DNA from: Gadus chalcogrammus
Lineage: Eukaryota > Chordata > Actinopteri > Gadiformes > Gadidae
Direction of reading: 5' to 3'
Assembly (NCBI RefSeq): GCF_026213295.1
Contig: NC_079419.1
Span: 24,451,818 to 24,515,817 of the forward strand
Length of the DNA stretch: 64,000 nucleotides
Made by a program: the position numbers and the translations under genes. Each line of letters opens with the position of its first letter. Positions within the stretch are counted from its first letter, which is position 1. Shown here one piece after another: positions 11,500-21,777 of the stretch. Under the pieces are notes generated by a model. That model had not been told where the DNA came from. It saw only the letters and a program-made list of their open reading frames with translations, and did no database searches.

Positions 11500-11805
11500 A
11501 GAGGGAGAGGAGGTGGTGGGAGAGGAGAAGGAGGAGGAGGTTTGGGAGAGGGAGAGGAGGAGGTGTTAGTATGAGAGGGGGAGGAAGGAGAGGAAGAGGA
11601 GGAGGTGGTGGGAGAGGAGAGAGAGGAGGTGGTGGGAGAGGAGAGAGAGGAGGTGGTGGGAGAGGAGAGAGAGGAGGAGGTGGGAGAGGGAGAGAGGAGG
11701 AGGTGGGAGAGGGAGAGGAGGTAGTGGGAGAGGTGGAGGTGGTGGGAGAGGAGGAAAATTTAGAGGAGGAGGAGGTGGTGGGAGAGGAGGAGAGTCTATA
11801 TTGAG
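11500..11805. repeat. GGA-rich minisatellite
   Basis: Imperfect GAGGAGGTGGTGGGAGAG units over about 300 bp. Strong purine bias on the plus strand; it gives meaningless open frames on both strands. Confidence 0.85.
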
Positions 11806-11934
11806 TGACTATATTGACAGACCATATCAGACGACCAACTAATGCTCGACTGCAGGAAGTTCTAGCTAAGAGAACAACACTATGGTTTTCTTGTGTCACA
11901 CAACTCTCAGGATAAAGATCTGGTTGCCTTCTTT

Positions 11935-11938
<4 letters not shown>

Positions 11939-12010
<72 letters not shown>
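11939..12010. repeat. (CT)n microsatellite, about 36 repeats
   Basis: Uninterrupted CT dinucleotides directly upstream of the LINE fragment. Confidence 0.95.
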
Positions 12011-12014
<4 letters not shown>

Positions 12015-12029
12015 CTCTCCATCACACTG

Positions 12030-12515
12030 ACATTGGACCAGACCCTCACCCAGAAGGCCACCCGAGTTTTGCTCCAGGCTTTTGTCATCTTGCGCCTTGA
12101 CTACTGCAACTCTATCCTGGCTGGTTCACCTTCATTATCATTTGTCCTCTGCAGCTCATCCGTAACGCGGCTACCTGTAGCTGCTTCCAATCCCATTCAA
12201 GACACTGGGGCTTGCCTACCGTGCTGCAAAGGGCTCTGTCCCATCCTACATCCAGCACATGGTCAAACCATACACCCAATTCCATCCACTACCCTCTAGG
12301 ACGGCCAAACGGCTTGCTACTCCGCACTGACCCCAGGACAGCTGAAACCCTACTAGTCCTGGCTCCACCATGGAGGAACGAGCTCCCCACTGACCCCAGG
12401 CCAGCTGAAACCCTACTAGTCGTGGCTCCACCATGGAGGAACGAGCTCCCCACTGACCCCAGGACAGCTGAAACCCAGGCTGAACACTCATCAGTTCATA
12501 CTGCATCTGGGTGAT
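12030..12515 (+). pseudogene. L2/CR1-like LINE, 3' end of the RT ORF
   Basis: Plus-strand translation gives the end of a LINE reverse-transcriptase ORF: LRLDYCNSILAG, followed by shorter pieces in shifted frames (VAASNPIQDTG, CPILHPAHG, TAETLLVLAPPW). The DYCNS-(L/I)-LAG motif and the closing APPW..ELP motif are typical of the CR1/L2 group common in fish. It is 5'-truncated and frameshifted. The tail repeat expected for the family appears at 13050-13095, separated by about 500 bp of other sequence. Confidence 0.7.
12326..12478 (+). repeat. 63-bp (21-codon) tandem repeat inside the LINE
   Basis: ACTGACCCCAGG starts recur at 12326, 12389 and 12452, exactly 63 bp apart, so the duplication keeps the reading frame. 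Confidence 0.9.
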
Positions 12516-12529
12516 GCAGTATGAACTCT

Positions 12530-13049
12530 ATAATTTATATTTTTCTCTATCTCTTGCAGCTGCTTTGCTTGTTTTGAGGATAGTTGTGTTCTAAAACCTT
12601 ATTTCATACATATAATTGAATACACACGTAAGTTATGGATAGCTTGTTTTTGTGTGTTTGTGTTTGTCCTATGTTCTATTGATCTGTAGGCTGACTTTTC
12701 TATAGGCACTAAGTGCTGAGTGCTCCATCATAGTGTGAGCTCAGACAGGAGACAGCATAACAAGGTGAAGGGGAGATACTTGAAATCAGAACAAAGTTGT
12801 GGAGATGATTTGAGTTTTAACCAAGCTACAGAAAGGATAATTTAACTGCATTCTGGACCATTCTCCAATGGGGGGAGCCAAATAATACTCAAAGATCATC
12901 GTACTTTGAATTTAGGAATGATGTGAGATAGATGATTTTGGAGGAAATCACGGTATGATATAATCTCTCTCCCTCTCTCCCTCTCTCCCTAACTCATAAC
13001 TCCTCCCGACCTGCTGGCTGTCGCCTTGCATGGTTGACTCCTCTGTGAA
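12530..13049. other. No gene seen
   Basis: Intervening sequence between the LINE ORF end and a LINE-like tail; contains a short CTCTCTCC repeat at about 12966-12990. Confidence 0.5.
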
Positions 13050-13096
13050 TGCTATGTAAGTTGCTATGGATAAAAGTGTCTGCTCATACAAATAAC
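13050..13096 (+). repeat. LINE/SINE 3' tail, plus orientation
   Basis: GTTGCTATGGATAAAAGTGT closely matches the conserved 3' tail shared by fish L2-type LINEs and the SINEs that use them. Confidence 0.6.
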
Positions 13097-13611
13097 CCAT
13101 ATAGCCCAGGCCAACGTAGTGGGGTGAATCTTATTTTAACTTGAATCAATAACCCTCTATTAAGTGACAATAACACATAACTGTGACTCTTCTGTACGTC
13201 AATACATGCACACACATACACCATATAGAGATGCCCCCTACTTGTCAACAGCGTGGTAAAGAGGGGAGGGGTTAGCATCTAGGCTCCACATGCCATCCTC
13301 TCCATATGCCAGACAATAACACCATCTCTCTCTTCACAGAGCACAGTACTAGCTTAACGTCATGAAATTGCTGTGAAAAAAAATGAATACTGTACAAGTA
13401 CAGTAGTGTATGTGTTGTCTTTCTTTAGTATCTATTGTGTACCTATTTATTGTGTTTGTCTATAACCTGCAGCATCTCCAGTCACAAATAAAGAGCATTG
13501 TAAAGTGTTCAAAAGGGTCTTGACACAATGGGGGCAGAAGGTTAGGAAGAGCTTAAAAACCTTGTTGAAGCTACATTTCGCAGTGTAAACAGGAAACCAC
13601 ACAAACATTAA

Positions 13612-13668
13612 CATTACATTTAGGGCAATTAGTAGAAGATTTTATCCAAAGCGACTTACAATAAGAAC
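13612..13668 (-). repeat. LINE/SINE 3' tail, minus orientation
   Basis: TTTTATCCAAAGCGACTTAC is the reverse complement of the same conserved tail. It faces the tail at 13050. Confidence 0.65.
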
Positions 13669-13790
13669 CTTTGTCAGAAGAAGGAGAAACAACAATACAT
13701 TGTCGGTACAGTAAAGCTGTTCATAGAAGATCGATAGGTTAACCAATTCCCGTATACAACAAAGATAGCTAGGTGAACTCCGTAGTATAC

Positions 13791-13877
13791 CTCCTCCTCC
13801 TCGTCGCTGGGCAGGCATTGATAGTCCCCCTCCTCCGATGTGCTCTGGAGCCGCTGGTATGCGGCCGTCTCCCCCAT
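13791..13877 (-). CDS. Candidate first coding exon of an unknown gene
   Basis: On the minus strand an ATG in strong context (GACCATGGGG) at 13877 opens a 29-codon exon ending at a good donor, GAG|GTATAC, at 13791. The peptide is acidic and begins MGETAAYQRLQSTSEEGDYQ, ending PSDEEEE; this resembles the cytosolic N-terminus of a membrane protein with sorting-type motifs, but I do not recognise it. A perfect 13-bp hairpin (13906-13934) and a 62-codon upstream ORF (14278-14090) precede it. The downstream intron would contain the LINE tail at 13612. No second exon was found in the window to the left. It could be a real gene start or a chance open frame. Confidence 0.35.
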
Positions 13878-13905
13878 GGTCAGACTCCCAACAACAGTCA
13901 GGACC

Positions 13906-13934
13906 CTTCTGAGGACCCAGAGGGTCCTCAGAAG
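13906..13934. promoter_or_regulatory. Perfect 13-bp hairpin upstream of the candidate start
   Basis: CTTCTGAGGACCC - AGA - GGGTCCTCAGAAG. In the minus-strand transcript it would sit 28 nt 5' of the candidate start codon. Confidence 0.6.
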
Positions 13935-14089
13935 TCAATCAGCCACACACACATTGAGCTATCCTCTTGAGGACCCCGTTGGGTATTCAATCCTGGCCTT
14001 TCACAGGCAACACAGTGTCGTTTGAATCTGGGTCGTCCTCGCGTGGCACGGCAATGGATCAGCTTAGGTTTGATCCAAGCATCAGTTCC

Positions 14090-14278
14090 TCATGGTGAGA
14101 GAGCGGCTTTCCAACAGTAGCTGCTGTTGAAAAACGGAAGGAGAGCAACGTCATTCACGGTAGAAGCGGGAGGAGAACGCGCACTTCCACAGCTCTCTAC
14201 AGATGTGTTGTTGTTGTCTAAATTAATCCTCCGCAATCCATCCGCAAGCCGCAGCAGGTAATCCTGTAGAGTCACCAT
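14090..14278 (-). other. Possible upstream ORF (62 codons)
   Basis: Starts ATG at 14278 (CACCATGG on the opposite strand gives ACCATGGTGA here) with peptide MVTLQDYLLRLADGLRRI, ending in a stop about 210 nt before the candidate exon. Could be an upstream ORF or the true first coding exon of another transcript. Confidence 0.25.
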
Positions 14279-14478
14279 GGTCCTCCCTCCATCTCCTCTC
14301 TCTGTCTGTCTTTGTCTCTGTCTCACTCTGCGTCCCCAGGGCAAGGAATCCCTCCTCAGCTTAAATGTGGAATCGCAGGTGAAACCTCCACCTTTGAAGA
14401 GCAGACCGGGAGATCCCCAAACTAAGCCCAGTCAATATAAATGCTTTTCACATAAGGCGTAGCGGAGGTGTGTTCCAG

Positions 14479-15283
14479 AAGCTGCTCTTGTGGATCCAGC
14501 ACTCTCTCTCTCTCTCTCGCTCCCTCTTCCCTCCCTCTACATATTCCTGGTCATCTTGTCTTTGATCACTCATTGCCAGGAAATGAAACACAATTTGAAA
14601 CATTTAGAAAATTGCACATTTTGTTCTTGATTGTTCAAGCATTATAGTCTATGTTTCATTTTTCCTATATTACTTGTTTTTTTGATCCAGAGAGCATTTT
14701 TTGAGCAGCTGTCCAATCAGAATACAGCTTAGTGCCGGAATAACCCAGTAGAATCTCTTGATGCCTGAGTTAATCTCCACTCTAGACCTCTGCTGACGGC
14801 TAATCCCTTGTTGTTGTTTTGAGAGTTTTTTCTCTACCCCCCCCCCCCATCACTTTATCCCTCAATCATCCCATCGCTGGATCCTGATTGGCTCAGGCCC
14901 GGCTTGGTGTTTTTGGTGAGCGAAAATGCCTCTCCCCCATCACTCCCCCCTATCAACTCGCCCCCGTCAACTCTTCCCCTTGCCTCTCCCCCATAACCCT
15001 CCCCCGCCCCCTCCCCCATTCCATCCCCTCTCCCCCATCCCCTCACCCTCATCCCCTCACCTCGATCACCTCCTCTCGGCCTTTGACCCCCGTTGTGACG
15101 TCGATCTTCAGTCACCAAGTTGGTCGGAGGGATTACGTTTGAGGGGGGGCGGGGGGGACGCATGGAGGGGTGTGTGTGCGTGTGTGTTAGAAGCACCTCT
15201 CCAGTGCGTCAGACGATATAGGAAGAGGCCATCTGGATAATTGCTGAATGGACATCTGGATTAAGAGGAATAGAATAAAAGAA

Positions 15284-15285
<2 letters not shown>
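14479..15285. other. No gene seen; pyrimidine-rich tract
   Basis: Short CT run near 14498-14518, a C12 run near 14838, and a C/T-rich block with TCTCCCCCAT repeats at 14926-15070. A CRE-like TGACGTCG lies at about 15095. The open frames here follow the skewed composition. Confidence 0.6.
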
Positions 15286-15352
<67 letters not shown>

Positions 15353-15391
15353 GGTGTGTGTGTGTGTGGTTTGTGTGTCGGTGTGTGTGTG
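15286..15391. repeat. (GT)n microsatellite
   Basis: About 32 perfect GT repeats from 15286, then an imperfect extension. Confidence 0.95.
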
Positions 15392-15399
15392 TATTCACC

Positions 15400-16240
15400 C
15401 AGATTTAAGTGTTTTAACTCTTATCTGTTATATTAATTCCCTTCATAACTTCAACGCAATCAGGCTCGAATAAAGGCAATAAACATTATGGCTCTCCTCC
15501 TCCCTCCTTCCCTCAAAAACAAACAAACAAATCACTCTGCTCTCGTCTCCCTTATCTCTCTCCTTCTCCTTCCTCCAATCTCTTTGCCTCTCTACTAATC
15601 CTCCTCTTCTTTCCTTTCTTCCCTAGTCTCTCCTTTTCTCCTCTCTTCCTTAGTCTCTCCTTCTCCCCTCTCAGAAGGCCCCTCTTCTTGCCCACATCAC
15701 ACCTCACTTATCTGATGCCAACACAGCTTAAGGAGAGGATGTATGCGACCTGCCCAGGACTACAGGCAGAAGCTGTGCATGTTGAGAACACATGCTTGAT
15801 ATGAGATATTATTAACTGCTTAAGATAAAACAGAATAGACCATTTAAAATGTGTTAAACACAGCTTATTATCAGTCTCTGTCATCTCAATGACTCAATTA
15901 TTATCATCTCAATATGAAATATGGCTGGAGGTTACCCATACTAAAACATCTCTCATCTTAAAGCTCTGGGCGTTTTCTGAAAAGAAAAATGAGGATGAGA
16001 AAAATGATTGGCAAGGCAGCGGAGCAGATAATGAGTTGATCAGTTAAAAAAAGGAATACTAGAATAATACTAGTGGCATTTATTCATTATTTATTTTCTT
16101 AACTGAGTCGACTTATTTGTTAGCTAGAAGGCTGAAAGAAACTGCTTATTATGCTCGAACAGAATTTTATCAAATCATGATATCTAGCCACTGGGTAACT
16201 GGTACAATCTGAATTTAGTAACTTCTAAATTCTTTTGACA
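15400..16240. other. No gene seen
   Basis: T/C-rich to about 15690, then AT-rich single-copy-looking sequence without exons or termini I can recognise. Confidence 0.5.
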
Positions 16241-16458
16241 TACACTGAGGTATATTTCCAACCCGGTCTCACGAAAATACGTGACACTGGCACGTTATTT
16301 AATCTATTAACTCGTGATCAGGGACACGTTTTTTCATTTTTTTTGTGTCAAAAAGCACAATTTTCAAACTCATGTATTTCAATTGGAAGTATTTGTCGTG
16401 TCACTAAGCACAACTTCCAAACTAAGGTTCTGTCCAGGAGCGCTCTCCCTAATGTCCC

Positions 16459-17857
16459 TTAAAGGCCCACTATGCAACTTTTTTAGCCAAAATTACATTA
16501 AGTATGCAGGTTGAGAGTTATGCTGATGGTTCTGCATCCATTTCTGGGTCGATTGGTGGGTGTGTCATTTTCCCATGTGGCCTCTCCAGTGAAAAAGCGC
16601 ATATGCAACTTGATGTGTTCGGACCGAGCGCTTCCGGATGTGACGCGGCGGAAGTATCCTCGAAAATGTAGTCAGATTGTAGTTTCGAAAATGCTTTACG
16701 GCACAGACACACACCCAAACATGGCACCGGCTAGATATAAACAGCCAGTTGCGAGGCAATTTGGCTTGATTTACCTTAATATAACAGGAGTCATTGCGAT
16801 GGTTCCATCATACATTTTTGTTCGATTGTTCGTTGTTTCAACTCCCCCTTGCGCATCTTGGCGGAGAAAATGAATATGTTTCTGCCGGCGACCCGCCGCC
16901 CACTCTCGCGGGAGTCTCGGGTCTCGCAAAGTAACGAATTGCTTTGCGGCATAGACCCCCAAACACGGAACCGGCTCGATATAAACACAAGTAACTAAGG
17001 GATTGTTACATTCATCATAGATCAGCCGACTAAAAAGAGACAGAGAAACCCAATGTCGGAGGAACAGAAGAAGAGAAAGGGGAGACTGACCGACAGAGAG
17101 GCCAGACACGAGTAAACGTTGGGCAAGCTTTTCAGGAATAGCGTGAACTGAAACAAAAAGAAGACTTCAAATCAGACTTCGACTTGGCCGTGTTGCTTTT
17201 GAAATTGAAAGTACCCTTGGGTGAACTTTGTCCTCGTGGTATTCTTGATGTTGATAGTCTCTGTACAAATGTGTTTGCTCAACCATTTTGTTGTGAGCCC
17301 TGTAAAAAATGTTTTCTCGACCGATTTGTTGTGAGCCCTGTATGTTTCTAGCTTGCTTGGTTGCAGCCATATAAACACCTTTGTTTCCATTGGTGTTTTG
17401 CTGTTCGTCTGTCTCGTCCCCCAGATACAGACTGAATCCCCGAATCCAGGTTCTTGTTTATTTAGATTATTATGTTGGCCAACACTCTCACACTGATTGT
17501 TCTGTTCAACCTAAGATAAAACAATTATAATCTAGGATATAAATTCTCCCCGTCAACTATAAAAAGGATGGCTTTATGTTTATTGCAATACAAATACACC
17601 ATTTTAAAAATGTATAACCTTGCCTACACTTTATGAACATTTACTTCGGACATGGCTCCACGCATTCGCCGGCTTCTTTGAAAACAAATGCACATGGCTC
17701 GCGTAGAAGTGCATGGGGAAGGGTCGTCAACGAGTTGTTACGACAGTGTTGTAAAATATCTACTACGAAGCTGTAGGGGGCGCTGTGTTGTGAAATGTGC
17801 GTGCCAAAACCAAGAAAACAGCGAAGAAATTCCCGAAGTTGCATAGTGGGCCTTTAA
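16459..17857. mobile_element. TTAA-flanked DNA transposon, copy A (1.4 kb)
   Basis: Ends TTAAAGGCCCACTATGCAAC and GTTGCATAGTGGGCCTTTAA form a perfect terminal inverted repeat including the TTAA target. A second copy lies at 35279-36367. TTAA target choice points to piggyBac or to Kolobok/T2, whose MITEs begin TTAAAGG; the TTAAAGG start favours the latter. No transposase is present. It interrupts an older repeat whose halves are 16245-16458 and 17858-18060. It carries a decayed small ORF (17016-17211). Confidence 0.85.
17016..17211 (+). pseudogene. Decayed small basic ORF inside TTAA element A
   Basis: Plus-strand pieces read DQPTKKRQRNPMSEEQKKRK, then REARHE-stop, then GQAFQE-stop-REL and a KEDFKSDFDLAVLLLK stretch. 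The order basic stretch, (R)-aromatic-x-W-like position, REL, K/F-K-S-D matches the ORF at 44443-44754 in another TTAA element. The Trp of the AFxxWREL motif is a TAG here. Function unknown; the shared pattern suggests a DNA-binding or accessory protein once encoded by these elements or an exon they carry. Confidence 0.5.
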
Positions 17858-17910
17858 GGAGCTCTGTGCAGAACATTTTTTTTCTCCATTTTTGTTCTCT
17901 GTGCAGAACA

Positions 17911-18020
17911 AAAATTGTCTGTGATAACTTACAATATGACAGCTTTTGGCCACCCGTTTCTACTTAAAATTGTCTGTGATAACTAACAATTTGACAGCTT
18001 TTGGCCACCCGTTTCTACTT
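17911..18020. repeat. 55-bp tandem duplication
   Basis: AAAATTGTCTGTGATAACT starts at 17911 and 17966; the two copies differ at only a few bases. Confidence 0.9.
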
Positions 18021-18335
18021 TCACCTTTGATTCTGAGAAATTGTGACAATTCACGGATATATTAAATGCATGTGCGCTGCTCTGTAGGCAAACCACAAAG
18101 GAAAAAAGGGTAGCTGCTTCATCTGTTCTTTTTAGAATTGTATGTCTTGATGTTTATTTTATCTAGCCATCTATTGTCTTGTTTTTGGCTTTGTGAATGA
18201 AAGTCTGCGTCGATGCCTCGCAAGTCCAGTGTCGCGAGCGGACGTTACCATTACATCTAGAAATCATACTGTATTTAATGGGTTATCATTAATATTGATG
18301 TGTAGGGGCTGATTATAACTCGTGAATAATATTGT
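18021..18335. other. No gene seen
   Basis: AT-rich sequence between the duplicated repeat and a MITE; nothing recognised. Confidence 0.5.
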
Positions 18336-18338
18336 TTA

Positions 18339-18920
18339 GGGTGCACTCACACTAGGCCATCTGGCCGTGGCCGTGGCCATTTTAGCACCTAACCGTGCTC
18401 AAATCTGCCAGTGTGAGTGTGGCCAGACTGGCCAGGCATGGCCAATTTGGCCACTTGGGAGAGTCGTGCTGCTACGGCACGGGCCGCTACGGTACAGATG
18501 CTAATGAGCCGACACGCGCACACGCAAGGCTACGCAACCTGAGCTGGATGACATATAGTCAATGCGACGACCACGGACATAATAAAGGCGACTAGCCTTC
18601 TTTCCCATTAAACGGTAAACATCGCGTCAAGCGGTTCAACTGTTGGTGTGTTCTCTGTGTTGTTATCCATTGTTGTTAAAACTCTGACTGGCGGCAGACT
18701 TTATTATGGTCCATGCTGCGGACGCTTGGTGATGACGTGTTACGACGTGTTGACGTATGTACAAGAGCCTTCCGTGGCCAGGCCACAGCTGCGACGGCCA
18801 ACGGCCACGGCCAGATGGCCTAGTGTGAGGGCAGGCCAGAGAACAATGGGGCCATTTGAGCACGGTTAGGTGTGAAAACGGCCAACGGCCACGGCCAGAT
18901 GGCCTAGTGTGAGTGAACCC
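18339..18920. mobile_element. PIF/Harbinger-type MITE, 582 bp
   Basis: Terminal inverted repeats GGGTGCACTCACACTAGGCC and its partner ending GTGAGTGAACCC, with a 3-bp TTA target duplication (18336-18338 and 18921-18923) as expected for Harbinger. The right end is duplicated internally: AACGGCCACGGCCAGATGGC occurs near 18800 and again near 18880. No transposase. Confidence 0.8.
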
Positions 18921-19309
18921 TTATACCACGGTCTGGGGGAATACTCGTATTCTGATTGGCTGCAGGGTGTGCATTTATCCTGGCCTGGCACCGCCCACCA
19001 ACCTAATTCCGCTCAATTTTCATTTCACTTCAGTACTAGGTCTGGGCCTGCTTCATATGAATGTGTTTCTTGGAAAACCTCATTGGCATCGTCGTTGATG
19101 AGGTCCACGTTACATATAAATGGTAAGTTTGCACTTAATACCGTTAAACAACATAATAGGGCTGTTTTTGCTTACTTGATTGCTTAGGTTAAACAACTTC
19201 AGTAGGTCTGTTTTTGCATACTCGTTAACTCGGTAGCTTAAGCCAATGTTGTCATTCAACTTTATGATGGCCTGTAAGATTAATGAAGAATTAATTTCGT
19301 TTCTCTCAG

Positions 19310-19389
19310 GGGCGAGGCTTCCAAAGGCGAGTCGGCATTGTGAGACTGTTTTGCCAAGCTCGGAGAGCTAAGATCTATAGCCGAGGTGG
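19310..19389 (+). pseudogene. RecQ-like exon 2
   Basis: Acceptor CTCTCAG| at 19309 and donor |GTGAGT at 19390. It is 80 nt long and in phase with the neighbouring exons, with an internal TGA. Confidence 0.75.
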
Positions 19390-20342
19390 GTGAGTTGAAT
19401 GCACGGCCCTCTGTGTTGTTCATACCTTATACATACCTTGTTCATACCATGTTGTGAAATATCTAATTTGTATGCTATCTGTTGCAATGATTAGTTACTG
19501 TCCCTGTAATGAAGCCGAATGGCCTGATTACTTGGATTAAGTGTGTTCATAGTGCTGTTCATTAATTCCTCCCTGCCATAGTCTATTAAACAAACACTAG
19601 ACAACTTGTTGGGTACGTTATAAAATGGGGCAGGTGTTTATTGTGAACTTTTTTTACTCTACCAGGTACACCTGTTTTGGCTCTCACTGCCTCCGCTGAC
19701 ATCAAGTCCAGAAGCAGAGTCAGCAGACTTCTCCATATGGACAATGCCGTTTCCATCATTGCCAGTCCCAATAAGACAAACATTCGTCTTGGATTGTGCA
19801 AGGTTCCCAGTCATCACATGAACTGCCTGGACTGGATTGTGCAGCATGCAAAAGACAAGGGCTCAACGATGCAACCAATATTAATTTACTGCCAAAGCCT
19901 GAAATCAGTGGGGAGAGTTTTCTCATATTTAAAGGTGGAACTGCAAGGACATGCCTGGGTAGGCTGAACCCTCCCCCACAACAAGGCGAGAGTGTTGGCT
20001 TCAATGAGGGGGAAGGGAATTGCCGGATAGTTGTGGCAACAACAGCTTTGGGGATGGGGTTAAATTTCCCTAATGTTTCACACATGGTAATATACGTGTG
20101 AAACACACCTAGAGGCGATTTTACAACAGGCGGGCAGGCAGGGCCGGCGCTAGCCATTTGGGGGCCCTAAGCACAAATGCATTGTGGTGCCCCCCAAAAA
20201 TGCGTTTCTCTTTATTTCCAAAATAACTTCAACATGTAATGTTTGCAAATAAATAAGAGAAATTAAAATCTTGATAAAAGACTACACTAATTGTGCATCA
20301 ACAATAGCACCAAACATTTAAATAAATATAATAATACAGTGC

Positions 20343-21176
20343 CTACAGAGGGACACGTCTGCTTTTCCTGGCTGCAAAATCTGCAATCAGGTCATCATAT
20401 GACAGTTTCTGAGCCACGTCTCGATTGATGCTGATGACGGCCAGTCCACTTAAACGCTCCTGCCCCATCGATGAACGCAGGTATGTTTTAATGAGCTTGA
20501 GTTTTGAAAAGCTTCGCTCAGCAGAGGCAACTGTGACGGGGAGAGTCAGTGCAATTCGCAAAGCAATCCACAGATTGGGATACACCTCTTGGAGCTGATT
20601 GTCATGAAGAAATGTCAGCATTTTCAAAGGCAGATGTCTTTGGTGGTAGCTGAGGAAGGTTGATGATTTCCTGCAGCATCTCAGGTCCATCAATGTCAGC
20701 TGTTCCCTTTTCCGTAAGTGTCTTGTGTACTTCATTGCAGTGTTTTTTTAAGTCCTCCTTGGACATTCCATTACCTTTGCTGAAATCAAGCAGCATTTTT
20801 CTTTGACTTGATTCATGGTCTCAAACCTCTCCTGCAGTGAAATTAAAGAAGAGTCCACAACACTATTGAAAAATGTGACCTCAAGCTTTTTAAGGGCATC
20901 ATTGAAGGGCTCTTCAACAGCTTCATACGCAAACTGCCTTTTTGTGCTCCTGAGTCTTTTCTGCTTAAGCTCTGGTTCTATATTCAGGGCCTCACAGAGT
21001 TCCTTAGCAGTTGACACAGCCTCGTCAAACCCAGACTGTCTGTATTTGGTGAGGTTACTTTTGGCACTGTCAATGAGCCTAACAACAATATCAAGCTGCA
21101 TGGAACTTGATTGAAGCAGCTTGTTCACCTGGTTTGTGATGGTAAGAAGTTCACACCACACAACAGAGCAAATCAA
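20343..21176 (-). pseudogene. hAT transposase C-terminal part (ZMYM1-like group)
   Basis: Three overlapping frames (21176-20748, 20796-20602, 20735-20343) give one protein with at least two frameshifts. The last part contains the hAT dimerisation region: LPVTVASAERSFSKLKLIK, then YLRSSMGQERLSGLAVISI. The upstream part is helical and Lys/Glu-rich. The group resembles fish genes often named zinc finger MYM-type 1-like. Without the N-terminal DNA-binding finger and catalytic Asp residues it cannot be active. Confidence 0.8.
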
Positions 21177-21637
21177 ATATCGTTACAAGGCACCGAAATG
21201 TGCGTTCTTATGTGCGTTCTTATCGTTACAACCGTTTACGTCAGAACCGGTTCCCTACTGGAACCGAGTTTCGGTGCTCAACCCATAGTTACCAAGAGCC
21301 GTTCTCCATTCATCAACTCATTACTTTAAAGTATCATCTGTAGCATTACTTTTCCACTACAGTACACAATTCCATACTCGTTGGTTCACAGTACACATGC
21401 TAGCAGAACGTAGGCTACATAAAAAACGCCAAATAAACGTCCTGAAATGCAGTAGGCCTATATACAGCAAGTAAACTTGGCTAGTACTTGGCTGACGACT
21501 TCTGATGGCTAAAAGAATATAGGAGCTAACGTTAGTTTGTTGACGTTAACGGTAACGTTAACCCTGGCATGAGCATAGACATTCATACAAGGACTAAATG
21601 TTACAGAATTAGCCATTTTTATTTAAAACATTCTTAC

Positions 21638-21777
21638 CTGCACCATCGACGCGTGTGCATCATCTCGATGTCTCTTCTTATTTCTCTTATCCGCCCCAGA
21701 CTCTTGATACCTTTTCGAGGCAATGTCCAAACACAGATGTCTGCCGAACTTGAGAATGATGTCGAACTTACCACTGG
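21638..21777 (-). pseudogene. Probable 5' exon of the same hAT transposase
   Basis: Minus-strand reading GKFDIILKFGRHLCLDIASK, then ADKRNKKRHRDDAH, ends at a donor CAG|GTAAGA at 21638. Its start is not defined. Confidence 0.45.

Noticed and set aside
11459..12088. 209-codon frame with Arg-Glu and Pro-rich runs
   Set aside because: Produced by the CT and GGA simple repeats.
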